Shown: positions 54,769 through 62,444 of the stretch, one piece after another
Numbering within the stretch: the stretch's first letter is position 1
Layout of the letters: each line of letters starts with the position of its first letter
Program-made: the position numbers and the translations under genes
The notes under the pieces: model-generated
Seen by the model: the letters and a program-made list of their open reading frames with translations, nothing else
Databases searched by the model: none
Told to the model about the DNA's origin: nothing
Source of the DNA: Leifsonia tongyongensis
GTDB taxonomy: Bacteria > Actinomycetota > Actinomycetes > Actinomycetales > Microbacteriaceae
DNA: 64,000 nucleotides
Reading direction: 5' to 3'
Assembly: GCF_010686705.1 (NCBI RefSeq)
Contig: NZ_JAAGWY010000002.1
Coordinates: 768,001-832,000 of the forward strand

Positions 54769-56193
54769 CTACTTCTTCTTCGACTTCCGTGCCGGCTTCT
54801 CCGCGGCTTCGGCCTCGGCGTCAGCGTCGGCGGCTCCGCCGTCTGCCTCTGCAGCCTCGGCGGCCTCGGCGGTCTCGACGACCTCTTCGAAGATGTTCTC
54901 GCCGTCTTCGTCACCGTTGTCGACAGCCGTGAACTCGGCCAGGTCGACCTTCTTGCCGTTGGTGTCGGTCACTTCGGCGCGGCCGAGGACGATCGCGAGG
55001 GCCTTGTTGCGGGCGACCTCGCCGACCATCGACGGGATCTGGCCGTTCTCGCTGAGCACCTGCACGAACTCGTTCGGCTCCATGCCGTACTGGGCGGCAC
55101 CCTGGATGAGGTACTGGGTCAGCTCGTCCTGGCTGACCTTGACGTTCTCGACCTGCGCGATCTCGTCGAGCAGGATCTGCGTGCGGAACGTGCGCTCGCT
55201 CGACTCGGTGACCTCGGCGCGGTGCACGTCGTCTTCGAGGCGGTTCTCGCTCTCGAGGTGACGGTGGACCTCGTCTTCGACGAGCTTCTCGGGAACCGGG
55301 ACCTCGACGAGCTGGAGGAGTTTCTCGACGAGCTGGTTGCGTGCATCCGACCCCTGACCGAAGGTCTTCGACCGCTCGACCTGCGTGCGCAGGCTGCTGC
55401 GGAGCTCGCCGATCGTGTCGAACTCGCTCGCGATCTGCGCGAAGTCGTCGTCGGCCTCGGGAAGCTCGCGCTCCTTGACAGCCGAGACGGTGACCGTGAT
55501 CTGGGCGTTCTCGCCCTCGTGGTCTCCACCCATCAGCGGCGCCTCGAACGTGGTGGTCTCCCCCGCGCTCAGCGAGTCGAGAGCCTCGTCGATGCCCTCG
55601 ATGAGCTCGCCCGAACCGATCTCGTACGAGATGCTGTTGGCCGTGTCGACCTCTTCATCGCCGATCGTGGCGACCAGGTCGATCTGGGCGAAGTCGCCCG
55701 TCTTCGCGGGGCGGTCGACCGTGACGAGCGTGCCGAAGCGGCTGCGCAGGCGGTCGAGCTCCTCCTCGACGTCGTCGACGCTGACCTCGGCCGCGTCGAC
55801 CGTGATCTTCACATTGTTGTAGTCGGGCAGCGTGATCTCGGGGCGCACGTCGACCTCGATGGTCAGCAGCAGGTCGCCCGAGAAGTCCTTCTCGTTCGGC
55901 CACTCGGTGATGTCCGCCTCGGGGCGGCCCAGCGGACGGAGGTCGTTCTCTTCGACAGCCTGGCGGTAGAACCCGTCGAGACCCTCGTTGACCGCGTGCT
56001 CGAGAACGGCGGCCTTGCCGACCCGCTGGTCGATGATGGGCGGCGGAACCTTGCCCTTACGGAAGCCGGGGATGTTGACCTGCTCGGCGATGTGCCCGTA
56101 GGCGTGGGTGATGCTGGGCCTCAGCTCCTCCGGCGTCACCGAGATGGTGAGCTTCGCGCGTGTGGGGCTGAGCTTTTCGACCGTGGTCTTCAC
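54769..56193 (-). CDS. tig: Trigger factor (ribosome-associated chaperone)
   Basis: The 474-residue chaperone has the ribosome-binding signature [17 protein letters not shown], a peptidyl-prolyl isomerase domain ([31 protein letters not shown]) and a helical C-terminal domain. It ends in an acidic Ala/Glu tail and a basic KPARKSKKK tip. The start is GTG with AGGAGAA upstream; earlier in-frame sequence overlaps tRNA-Pro. Tig precedes the clpP cluster as usual but is separated from it here. Confidence 0.97.
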   Translation of the reverse strand: MKTTVEKLSPTRAKLTISVTPEELRPSITHAYGHIAEQVNIPGFRKGKVPPPIIDQRVGKAAVLEHAVNEGLDGFYRQAVEENDLRPLGRPEADITEWPNEKDFSGDLLLTIEVDVRPEITLPDYNNVKITVDAAEVSVDDVEEELDRLRSRFGTLVTVDRPAKTGDFAQIDLVATIGDEEVDTANSISYEIGSGELIEGIDEALDSLSAGETTTFEAPLMGGDHEGENAQITVTVSAVKERELPEADDDFAQIASEFDTIGELRSSLRTQVERSKTFGQGSDARNQLVEKLLQLVEVPVPEKLVEDEVHRHLESENRLEDDVHRAEVTESSERTFRTQILLDEIAQVENVKVSQDELTQYLIQGAAQYGMEPNEFVQVLSENGQIPSMVGEVARNKALAIVLGRAEVTDTNGKKVDLAEFTAVDNGDEDGENIFEEVVETAEAAEAAEADGGAADADAEAEAAEKPARKSKKK

Positions 56194-56245
56194 GTGTTGG
56201 GTTCTCCTGATAGTTGAACGATGGTCTCTGCGGAGGTTATGAGGT

Positions 56246-56323
56246 TGGTCGGGGCGACAGGATTCGAACCTGCGACCTCCCGCTCCCAAAGCGGGCGCTC
56301 TAGCCAAGCTGAGCTACGCCCCG
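56246..56323 (-). tRNA. tRNA-Pro (anticodon TGG)
   Basis: The cloverleaf has acceptor CGGGGCG/CGCCCCG, D arm with CTCAGC, anticodon stem CCCGC/GCGGG holding TGG, and T arm CAGGTTCGAATCCTG. Discriminator A and CCA are encoded. It lies upstream of tig. Confidence 0.96.
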
Positions 56324-56501
56324 GGTTCGTCGACCTCAACCCGCCCGGTCCGTTACCGCGACGCGAACGAACCCGTCGGGGGCGAAAGACCACGCGCAAG
56401 TCTACTGCACCGGCATGGAGCCCGCTGACCCGCGCGGCGCGGTGGTCAGAGCGCCCAGCGAACCTGTATTACGATGTTCGGGTGCCCGGCTGAGCCGGCG
56501 C

Positions 56502-56572
56502 GGGGATGTAGCTCAATGGTAGAGCCTCAGTCTTCCAAACTGATTACGCGGGTTCGATTCCCGTCATCCCCT
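56502..56572 (+). tRNA. tRNA-Gly (anticodon TCC)
   Basis: Acceptor GGGGATG/CATCCCC pairs perfectly. The anticodon stem TCAGT/ACTGA holds TCC. T arm GGGTTCGATTCCC is normal. CCA is not encoded. The accessory island with the DUF5343-HEPN pair starts just downstream. Confidence 0.96.
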
Positions 56573-57147
56573 CTCTTACTAACACTGGACGAGCGGCCTA
56601 TCGGGTCGAGATTCTTCAGAGCCAGATCCTCGCGCTATCCCTGTGACGTGGTTCATGGCTGTCGTGCGTCACAACTCGAAATCCGTTCTCCGACTTCGAT
56701 GGGAAAGTACCGCGGAACGACCGCCGCTGTGGTCCAACCCTTCTCGCGGAATGCGAGATCCAAAATTGGGTATTGGCAAACAACCCTAAATGTGGCGGAG
56801 CCAGCGCGTAGAACGTTGATGCTCGCCGACTACCTCATTGCTCCACGTGACGTAGACAAGTTTGCGTACTTTAACTCCACTCGTTCAGCTGGTGAAGGCG
56901 TTTGAGCCCTGACAAAGGCGCGGTGCAGAGCGACGACCGATCGCCGCGGGATCCGGAAAGTTTTCGTCGAGGCTCCGCGAGCAGAGTCTCTCAGCAATGC
57001 TGAGTGGAATCATTCCTGTACGAAGTGATCGGTGTTGTGGAAAGGCGCGGTGGCGACTATGACGCATAGGGCGCTCAGATCGCGAAGTGATCCACCATCT
57101 GGTCGATTGCGCGGGTTCGCCTGAGCAACTTTCGTGTCGAGAAGCTT
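56573..57147. other. Lower-GC stretch downstream of tRNA-Gly
   Basis: No gene can be supported. A 68-codon frame at 56699-56905 on the plus strand has plausible protein character (YWQTTLNVAEPARRTLMLAD) but no ribosome site. Base composition is lower in GC than the core genes. It looks like decayed or mobile DNA next to the tRNA. Confidence 0.5.
56699..56905 (+). CDS. Doubtful small hypothetical protein
   Basis: The 68-residue frame opens MGKYRGTTAAVVQPFSRNAR and has ordinary amino-acid composition, but lacks a ribosome site, a -10 element or a known family. It may be a remnant of a longer gene whose 5' part lies in the same frame up to the tRNA. Confidence 0.2.
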   Translation: MGKYRGTTAAVVQPFSRNARSKIGYWQTTLNVAEPARRTLMLADYLIAPRDVDKFAYFNSTRSAGEGV

Positions 57148-57177
57148 CTGAGACATGGTCCTGTGTCAGTGTCTCAG
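57148..57177 (-). terminator. Hairpin at the end of the HEPN gene
   Basis: CTGAGACA (57148-57155) and TGTCTCAG (57170-57177) pair perfectly around a 14-base loop and span the HEPN stop codon. A GAAGCTTC palindrome follows. It could end the DUF5343-HEPN transcript or be an insertion-sequence end remnant. Confidence 0.45.
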
Positions 57178-57755
57178 CCGACCTGTCGGGTCCAGTCTCG
57201 AAGATAGAGGCCAATCCGGTTTACCTCGTTCGGCTCTAACAAGTTGTTGTGGGCGACGATGTTGCGGCTTTTCTCGAGTTCATCGAAACGACTGACGACC
57301 CAGTTGATATCGGGGAACAAGTCCTCGAAAGCCTCCCAATTATTTCGAATAAGGGACTCAAGGTCGCCAAAATCGGTGTAATAGATCTCTGTAGCACCGC
57401 GACGCATGTGCCACCGATCCTTACCTTCACTCTCCTGGCGTCTACTCACCTTTTGCTTGAGGGAGGTGGATGCGCACGAGTCCCACCACTCCGGACCATT
57501 AGCCTCAGACAGCCGCTCTGCAACCACTTCGCGAGCTGAATTCTCGAAGCAAAAAAAGGCCAAGTAGGCAGGTAGGGCGCGCATGGCAGACGCCCGCAAC
57601 TCAGGAGAAAAATCCTCGAGAGGCATCACTCGCTGGAGCGCTTGCGGATCAGTCGGAGCACGAACCGATAGTCCCTGCGCTTCCAATTCGTTAAGTGCCG
57701 AGTCGACTGTCAACCCTTTGAATAGCCATTCACGAAGTGACGACTCGCCGCTCAC
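57174..57755 (-). CDS. HEPN-domain protein of the Swt1 type (putative RNase effector)
   Basis: The 193-residue protein carries a C-terminal HEPN fold of the Swt1 type. The HEPN ribonuclease motif Rx4H is present as R164-NIVA-H169 in ELEKSRNIVAHNNLL. Before it stand typical Swt1-HEPN wording: GPEWWDSC, ATEIYYTDFGDLESLIRNNWEAF and FPDINWVVSRFDELEK. The N-terminal 60 residues are not recognised. HEPN domains with this motif are usually RNases in toxin or defence systems. The GTG start overlaps the stop of the DUF5343 gene, so the two are made together. Codon use is less GC-rich than neighbours, a sign of transfer. Confidence 0.82.
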   Translation of the reverse strand: MSGESSLREWLFKGLTVDSALNELEAQGLSVRAPTDPQALQRVMPLEDFSPELRASAMRALPAYLAFFCFENSAREVVAERLSEANGPEWWDSCASTSLKQKVSRRQESEGKDRWHMRRGATEIYYTDFGDLESLIRNNWEAFEDLFPDINWVVSRFDELEKSRNIVAHNNLLEPNEVNRIGLYLRDWTRQVG

Positions 57756-58384
57756 ATCAGCTCCATCTTCAACGCCTGAAAGATAGCGCGGTACACGCTC
57801 ACGTCGGAGGTCGGAGGCAAGTGGAGATGAATATCGTGATGCAGCCGAAGCAGACCTGACGATGAGTCCGGAAGTATCGGAGCTTGCTGTCCCGGCCGGC
57901 TCTGTTCTCCGACCTCGGGACTCTCACGTTCCGCATCTTCGATGGTGCCGTGTTGCTGAGGTCGCGAATTCCAAGAGGCTTGGTCACACAACGCCTTGAA
58001 CGTGGTCGCCATCTTCCTTGCTACCGCGTCTCCCGCACCGGATACGCCCTTAACCGTGGCAAGGATGTCGGCAGCTGACTTTTCGTAGATCTTCTGGTCG
58101 CTCAGAAAGAGTTCAGACCAACCCTCCCTCAGTCCTTCTGCAACGGCAGCCTTGCCTTGCGTGCCCTTGAAGTCGTTATATCGCTGGGTTGGAACTCCAT
58201 CGGCGGTCAGGAACCCAAGCGACCTGAGGATCTTTATCACCGATCGATCGTTTGACGAACCAAATCCGAGATTTGTCTTAAGAAAGTCATGCGTGAATTT
58301 CGGGGGCGTGCCAGCGCCCTTTATCTTGTCGAAGATAGCTGGCACGTTCGCGACGGAAGGCATATAGGGGAGATCTACGGGCAT
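57752..58384 (-). CDS. DUF5343 domain protein, partner of the HEPN protein
   Basis: The 210-residue protein matches DUF5343: LPYMPSVANVPAIFDKIKGAGTPPKFTHDFL, a winged-helix-like GFGSSNDRSVIKILRSLGFL, then GTQGKAAVAEGLREGWSELF and ATTFKALCDQA, all within the first 135 residues. A linker leads to a C-terminal IHLHLPPTSDVSVYRAIFQALK segment, a short conserved end seen in this family. DUF5343 proteins often occur beside defence genes; the function is unknown (sensor, antitoxin or regulator are options). GGAGG lies four bases before the ATG. It is the first gene of a two-gene operon. Confidence 0.8.
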   Translation of the reverse strand: MPVDLPYMPSVANVPAIFDKIKGAGTPPKFTHDFLKTNLGFGSSNDRSVIKILRSLGFLTADGVPTQRYNDFKGTQGKAAVAEGLREGWSELFLSDQKIYEKSAADILATVKGVSGAGDAVARKMATTFKALCDQASWNSRPQQHGTIEDAERESPEVGEQSRPGQQAPILPDSSSGLLRLHHDIHLHLPPTSDVSVYRAIFQALKMELM

Positions 58385-58535
58385 GTGGCCTCCGATGCAT
58401 TAGGCAGTAGACACATAGTTCCACTAACAATATCTCCCGACCACTTTTTGCCCCGAAATGGGGGCTATCGCTTCGTGAGCCAGACAGTCCCGTGCAGCCG
58501 CATACGTCTCGAACTGGCCACACCCTTTGCCCTCT

Positions 58536-58573
58536 ATATGCGTGCAATCTACTCATATGCGTGCAATCTACGT
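58536..58573. repeat. Two tandem copies of a 19-bp repeat
   Basis: ATATGCGTGCAATCTAC occurs at 58536-58552 and 58555-58571, giving a 19-base period. It lies at the border where composition returns to the core level. Confidence 0.8.
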
Positions 58574-58686
58574 GCCGGCCTTCCGAGCGAGGGCCGCAAG
58601 AGAGTCGCCTTCCCCGGTCAAGTAACGCTCTTGTGTCTCGGTGAGTATCGGGTTCAAGCCCCGCTCCTCACGGAGGGCGGCCACAC
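58568..58686 (-). pseudogene. Possible fragment of a serine recombinase C-terminus
   Basis: In this frame the last residues read ILTETQERYLTGEGDSLAALARKAGT, of which DSLAALARKAG resembles the first helices of a resolvase-type helix-turn-helix. The rest of such a protein is missing, and the stop lies in the tandem repeat. This is weak evidence. Confidence 0.25.
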
Positions 58687-58998
58687 CTACGCGGTCGCCA
58701 GCGACTCCGCGATCCACCAGGCCAGCAGGCTGAGCAGGATGCCCGCGAGCGGGTAGACGAATGCGAGTCGACGGCGCACGAGCGCGGCGATCCCGCCGAC
58801 GATCCCGAGCACGGTCAGCACCGGCGGTACCCAGACGCCGAGGAAGAACCCGAGCGCGTGCGTGCTGCCGGTCGTGTCCCAGAGGAAGACTCCGAAGAAG
58901 AGGGCGATGCCCACCCCGAGCGAGACGACGATCAGCACCACAGTGGAGACGACGTCGCCGAGATGTGCACTTTCGGGCTTGGCCGGTTCGCTGGACAC
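58687..58998 (-). CDS. Small membrane protein
   Basis: The 103-residue protein has three hydrophobic helices (TVVLIVVSLGVGIALFFGVFL, FFLGVWVPPVLTVLGIVGGI, LAFVYPLAGILLSLLAWW) after a short polar N-terminus. No family is recognised. The GTG start is chosen because TACGGT lies exactly six bases upstream; a longer frame upstream is antisense to the DUF5995 gene. Confidence 0.75.
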   Translation of the reverse strand: MSSEPAKPESAHLGDVVSTVVLIVVSLGVGIALFFGVFLWDTTGSTHALGFFLGVWVPPVLTVLGIVGGIAALVRRRLAFVYPLAGILLSLLAWWIAESLATA

Positions 58999-59004
58999 AG
59001 GCCA

Positions 59005-59010
59005 ACCGTA
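59005..59010 (-). promoter_or_regulatory. Leaderless -10 element (TACGGT)
   Basis: On the minus strand TACGGT is followed by six bases (TGGCCT) and the GTG at 58998. Confidence 0.55.
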
Positions 59011-59127
59011 GCCCCGCCTCATCCGGCCCGTCCAGTGGTCGCCATGTAACCGAAAGGCGGCGCGAATCGGGGACATAGTGACGACTCGCCCTTCCGCCAG
59101 CGAGCGGAATGGTGGCAGCATGCAGAC

Positions 59128-59829
59128 ATGTCCCCGACGCCGGCCCCGGCTGCGATCGAAGCAGTCCTCAGCGAGATGGATGCGGTGCTCATGCCGCTCC
59201 CTGCATCCGACGGGATCGCGGTGTTCCTCGACATCTACCGCCAGGTGACTGCGCTCGTCGCCCAGCGCCTCACCGACGGCACCTTCCAGGACCCGGCGTT
59301 CACCGAAGCGCTGGATGTCGTGTTCGCCGACATCTTCCTGGACGTCCCCCGCGCCATCGCGGCAGGTCAGCCGGTGGCGACAGCATGGCAGCCGCTGGTC
59401 GACGCGCGCGCGGCGCCGCGTTTCCCGCTCCAGTTCGCCCTCGCAGGGATGAACGCGCACATCAACCACGACCTGGCCCTCGCGGTCGTGGACACCTGCA
59501 GGCAGCGCAACCGCGATCCCCAGTCGGGTTCGATCCACGGCGACTTCGACCGCATCAACGGCTTGCTGGCGCAACTCGTGGGACCGATCCGGGCGGAGTT
59601 CCTCGACAAGACGGTCGTGCAGTACGGCGCACCGCTGGCGCCGCTTGCGAACATCCTGACCAGCTTCTCCATGGACCGGGCCCGCGACGCGGCCTGGGCT
59701 GCGGCGGTCACACTCTGGACGGTGCGCGACGTCCCCTTCGTGCCGGAGGCGACCGAGCAGGCACTGGCGAACACGGTCAACCTGGTCAGCCGCCAGCTGC
59801 TGACGCCGTTCCCCATCCCGCCCGTCTAG
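59128..59829 (+). CDS. DUF5995 family protein
   Basis: The 233-residue protein matches DUF5995, with the marked block RFPLQFALAGMNAHINHDLAL and a later LANILTSFSMDRARDAAW. The family is all-helical and of unknown function; its conserved His/Asn residues suggest a metal or ligand site. CAGCAT lies six bases upstream of the ATG, so it may be leaderless. Confidence 0.85.
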   Translation: MSPTPAPAAIEAVLSEMDAVLMPLPASDGIAVFLDIYRQVTALVAQRLTDGTFQDPAFTEALDVVFADIFLDVPRAIAAGQPVATAWQPLVDARAAPRFPLQFALAGMNAHINHDLALAVVDTCRQRNRDPQSGSIHGDFDRINGLLAQLVGPIRAEFLDKTVVQYGAPLAPLANILTSFSMDRARDAAWAAAVTLWTVRDVPFVPEATEQALANTVNLVSRQLLTPFPIPPV

Positions 59830-59906
59830 CCCTCGAGTCGTCGGTAACTCACCTCACAACGCGACCATTCGGTGCGTTCGTGACCACTCGACGCCACAAG
59901 CGAGCC

Positions 59907-60260
59907 TCAGAGGCTGGCTTCCCAGCCGTCGTACTCCCCGCCGCGGATGGATGCGGCGAGCGCGCCGAAGAAGGCGCGGGCGTCACGGATGGCTTCCGGC
60001 GTGACGACGATGTCGCGGCGCTCGGCAATGACGATCCACTCCTCGCCTGCCGCAGGAGCCCCGACGCGCTGGAGCACCCACCCGTGGTCCACGGCGGCCG
60101 CGCACGCAGCGCGCGCTCCGCTCTCATCCGGGAAATACAGGTAGTGCACCCAGTGCCGCGGCGCCCTGATATCGCTGCGCTGGGCGATCAGCGCGTACAG
60201 TTCATCGTCTTCGGAATGACCGGTCGATGGCACCGGCGCACGCCTGGAGAAGAGACCCAT
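59907..60260 (-). CDS. RraB-like protein (regulator of ribonuclease E family)
   Basis: The 117-residue protein has the RraB/DUF695-like core: HWVHYLYFPDESGARAACAAAVDHGW, then GEEWIVIAERRDIVVTPEAIRDARAFF. RraB binds and inhibits RNase E in E. coli; in actinobacteria the role is not established, though an RNase E/G gene lies 30 kb away. The ATG has TACGCT exactly six bases upstream and no ribosome site; an earlier in-frame start is less likely. Confidence 0.82.
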   Translation of the reverse strand: MGLFSRRAPVPSTGHSEDDELYALIAQRSDIRAPRHWVHYLYFPDESGARAACAAAVDHGWVLQRVGAPAAGEEWIVIAERRDIVVTPEAIRDARAFFGALAASIRGGEYDGWEASL

Positions 60261-60266
60261 GGGTGC

Positions 60267-60272
60267 AGCGTA
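60267..60272 (-). promoter_or_regulatory. Leaderless -10 element (TACGCT)
   Basis: On the minus strand TACGCT is followed by six bases (GCACCC) and the ATG at 60260. Confidence 0.55.
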
Positions 60273-60361
60273 TCGAGCGGGCATCCGCACCAGTAGCTCC
60301 AAAAAGGGAGGACCACAGCTCGTCCCACCCCCCGATGAGTGGCCGCCTCGCTGCAGAAAGC

Positions 60362-61021
60362 TCAGTGCTGCAGGAAGGCGAGCACGGCGAGCACCCGGCG
60401 ATGGTCGTTTCCCGAGTCCTCGAGCCCGAGTTTCTGGAAGATCGCCGTCACGTTCTTCTCGACGGCCCCGACGCCGATCACGAGCCGGGATGCGATCCCT
60501 GCGTTGGTGCGCCCCTCCGCCATCAGCTGCAGCACCTCGCTCTCCCGCGGGGTCAGCGACTCGAGCGGGTCGGTGCGCCGTACGAGCAGTTCGCGCACGA
60601 CCTGGGGATCGAGCACGGTGCCGCCGTCGGCGACCCGGGTGATCGCATCCTGCAGCTCGTCGAGCGAAGCGACGCGGTCCTTGAGCAGGTAGCCCACTCC
60701 CCCTTCACCGGCGGCCAGCAGCTCCTGCGCGTACGTCCCCTCGACGTACTGGCTGAGGAGGAGCACCCCGACGCCCGGATGCTCGGACCGCAGCCGGACC
60801 GCGGCGCGCACACCCTCATCCCGGAACGTCGGCGGCATGCGCACGTCGAGCACCACGACGTCGGGCCGGAGCTCGCCGACGTCGGTGAGAAGCGCATCCG
60901 CATCGCCGTAGGCTCCGACCGTGTCGAAGCCTGCCTCGTCGAACAGTCGCACGAGCCCTTCGCGCAGGAGCACGGAATCGTCGGCGACGACGACACGCAA
61001 AGCGGGGGGATGCGCGTGCAT
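60362..61021 (-). CDS. Two-component response regulator, NarL/LuxR type
   Basis: The 219-residue protein has a receiver domain (VVVADDSVLLREGLVRLF, phospho-Asp in DVVVLDVRMPP, LLLSQY, GYLLKDRV) and a C-terminal LuxR helix-turn-helix (SLTPRESEVLQLMAEGRTNAGIA, then VEKNVTAIFQKLGL). It works with the histidine kinase encoded 16 bases upstream. Target genes are unknown; the cluster also includes a multicopper oxidase. Confidence 0.95.
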   Translation of the reverse strand: MHAHPPALRVVVADDSVLLREGLVRLFDEAGFDTVGAYGDADALLTDVGELRPDVVVLDVRMPPTFRDEGVRAAVRLRSEHPGVGVLLLSQYVEGTYAQELLAAGEGGVGYLLKDRVASLDELQDAITRVADGGTVLDPQVVRELLVRRTDPLESLTPRESEVLQLMAEGRTNAGIASRLVIGVGAVEKNVTAIFQKLGLEDSGNDHRRVLAVLAFLQH

Positions 61022-61037
61022 CCCCCCAGCATATGGC

Positions 61038-62444
61038 TCAGTTCGCGGGCGTCTCCGTCACCGGGATCCGTACGCCGATACGGGTCGGGCCGCCGACCGG
61101 ACTGTCGATCACCAGGTCGCCGCGCAGGCCGCGGGCCCGTTCGTCGAGTCCACTGAGGCCGTGACCCGCGGTGGGGGTCGCTCCCCCGTGGCCGTTGTCG
61201 GTGACCCACAGGTCGAGTCGGCGGGCTCCGTCCGGGTCCTCCGCCACATCCACGGCGAGCCGGGCGGCGGTCGCACCCGCGTGGCGGGACACGTTCGTGA
61301 GCAGTTCTGCCGCGATGAAATACGCGCTGCGCTCGATCTCCGACGGCAGCCGCAGGTCGGATTCGAGGCCGTTCTCGAAGGTGACGGGCACCGTGCTCCG
61401 GGCGACCAGGGAGTCGAGCGCTGCGGCGAGGCCGCGATCCTGGAGGATGGGCGGCGCGAATCCGCGTGACAGGGCGCGGAGTTCTTCGAGTGTGTCCTTC
61501 GCCTGCTGGCCCGCCTCCGCGAGGATGGCGCGGGCGCCCTCGGGGTCGCTGTCGAGTTTGCGTTCGGCGCTTGCGAGGTCCATCTGCAACCGGATGAGGC
61601 GCTGCTGCGGCCCGTCGTGCAGGTCGCGTTCCAGCCGGCGCAGCGACTGGTCCTCCGCCACGACGGCCGCCCCGCGTGACGCGGAGAGGTCCGCGACCTC
61701 CCGCTGGAGCGCCTCCGACCGCCACGCACCGAGTACGCCACGGGCGACGGCCTGGTGCATCAAGGTCATGACGTGGGTGATGTACGGGAGGGTGACCAGG
61801 CAGATGGCGCCGAGCACGAACTCCATGAGGTTGTCGCCGGCGATCGGGTTGAACGGGGCGGGTGTCCCGAACCACCATTCGTAGATGACCTTGGAGAGGT
61901 AGATCTCACTGTCCGGATGCGGGACGAAGCGGTCCCAGAACCAGTAGGTGACACCACCGAGGCCGACCGAGACCCACACGACCGTGAACACCCAGCTGAT
62001 CATGCTGATGATCGGGTTGAGCACCATGGCGTGCAGCAGGTAGAGCCAGTAGTGCCCGTTGGCGTACGGCCCGAAGACCCCGCGCCAGAAGGTGATCGGC
62101 TTGTCGCCGGGGTTCCAGTCGGGCCGCCCGATCTCCGGCTGTCCCGCCCACCGGAGCCGGACGAGTTCGAGCGTGCCGAAACCGCGTGCGATGTAGAGGG
62201 AACCGGCCACGAGGAAGACGCCGATGTAGATGATGAGGGTGCCGACACCGGTCCAGAACGTGACGTTCAGGATGGTGAAGGCGGTGTACGCGATGGGCAT
62301 CGTCAGGATGAGGAAGCCGAGCTCGCGGGGAACCCCGCGCCAGAGCGCGACGTAACCGCGTCGGGCCGGTTGCTGCGGGCGGGTGCTGCTCACAGCATCC
62401 AGAGTGTCAGATGGGGTGTGCTGAGCGAGCGATTCAGTGCTCAT
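61038..62444 (-). CDS. Membrane sensor histidine kinase (NarL-type partner)
   Basis: The 468-residue kinase has a membrane-embedded sensor part with about six hydrophobic segments (residues about 35-230), of the putative-sensor-domain type. It is followed by HisKA_3 with phospho-His in LERDLHDGPQQRLIRLQMDL and a HATPase domain (ELLTNVSRHAGAT, VTDNGHGG). AGGAGA lies before the ATG. It overlaps the multicopper oxidase gene by 11 bases, so the two are translated together. Confidence 0.94.
   Translation of the reverse strand: MSTESLAQHTPSDTLDAVSSTRPQQPARRGYVALWRGVPRELGFLILTMPIAYTAFTILNVTFWTGVGTLIIYIGVFLVAGSLYIARGFGTLELVRLRWAGQPEIGRPDWNPGDKPITFWRGVFGPYANGHYWLYLLHAMVLNPIISMISWVFTVVWVSVGLGGVTYWFWDRFVPHPDSEIYLSKVIYEWWFGTPAPFNPIAGDNLMEFVLGAICLVTLPYITHVMTLMHQAVARGVLGAWRSEALQREVADLSASRGAAVVAEDQSLRRLERDLHDGPQQRLIRLQMDLASAERKLDSDPEGARAILAEAGQQAKDTLEELRALSRGFAPPILQDRGLAAALDSLVARSTVPVTFENGLESDLRLPSEIERSAYFIAAELLTNVSRHAGATAARLAVDVAEDPDGARRLDLWVTDNGHGGATPTAGHGLSGLDERARGLRGDLVIDSPVGGPTRIGVRIPVTETPAN

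Larger units (their letters stand above)
58385..58686. other. Right flank of the DUF5343-HEPN island
   Basis: No complete gene. It holds the promoter region of the DUF5343 gene (AT-rich around 58400-58440), a 19-bp tandem repeat (58536-58573) and, on the minus strand, a short coding-like remnant that ends DSLAALARKAG, resembling the C-terminal helix-turn-helix of serine recombinases. Confidence 0.45.

Noticed and set aside
56885-57214. 109-codon minus-strand frame overlapping the HEPN stop
   Set aside because: No ribosome site, unusual composition, overlaps the real HEPN gene end.
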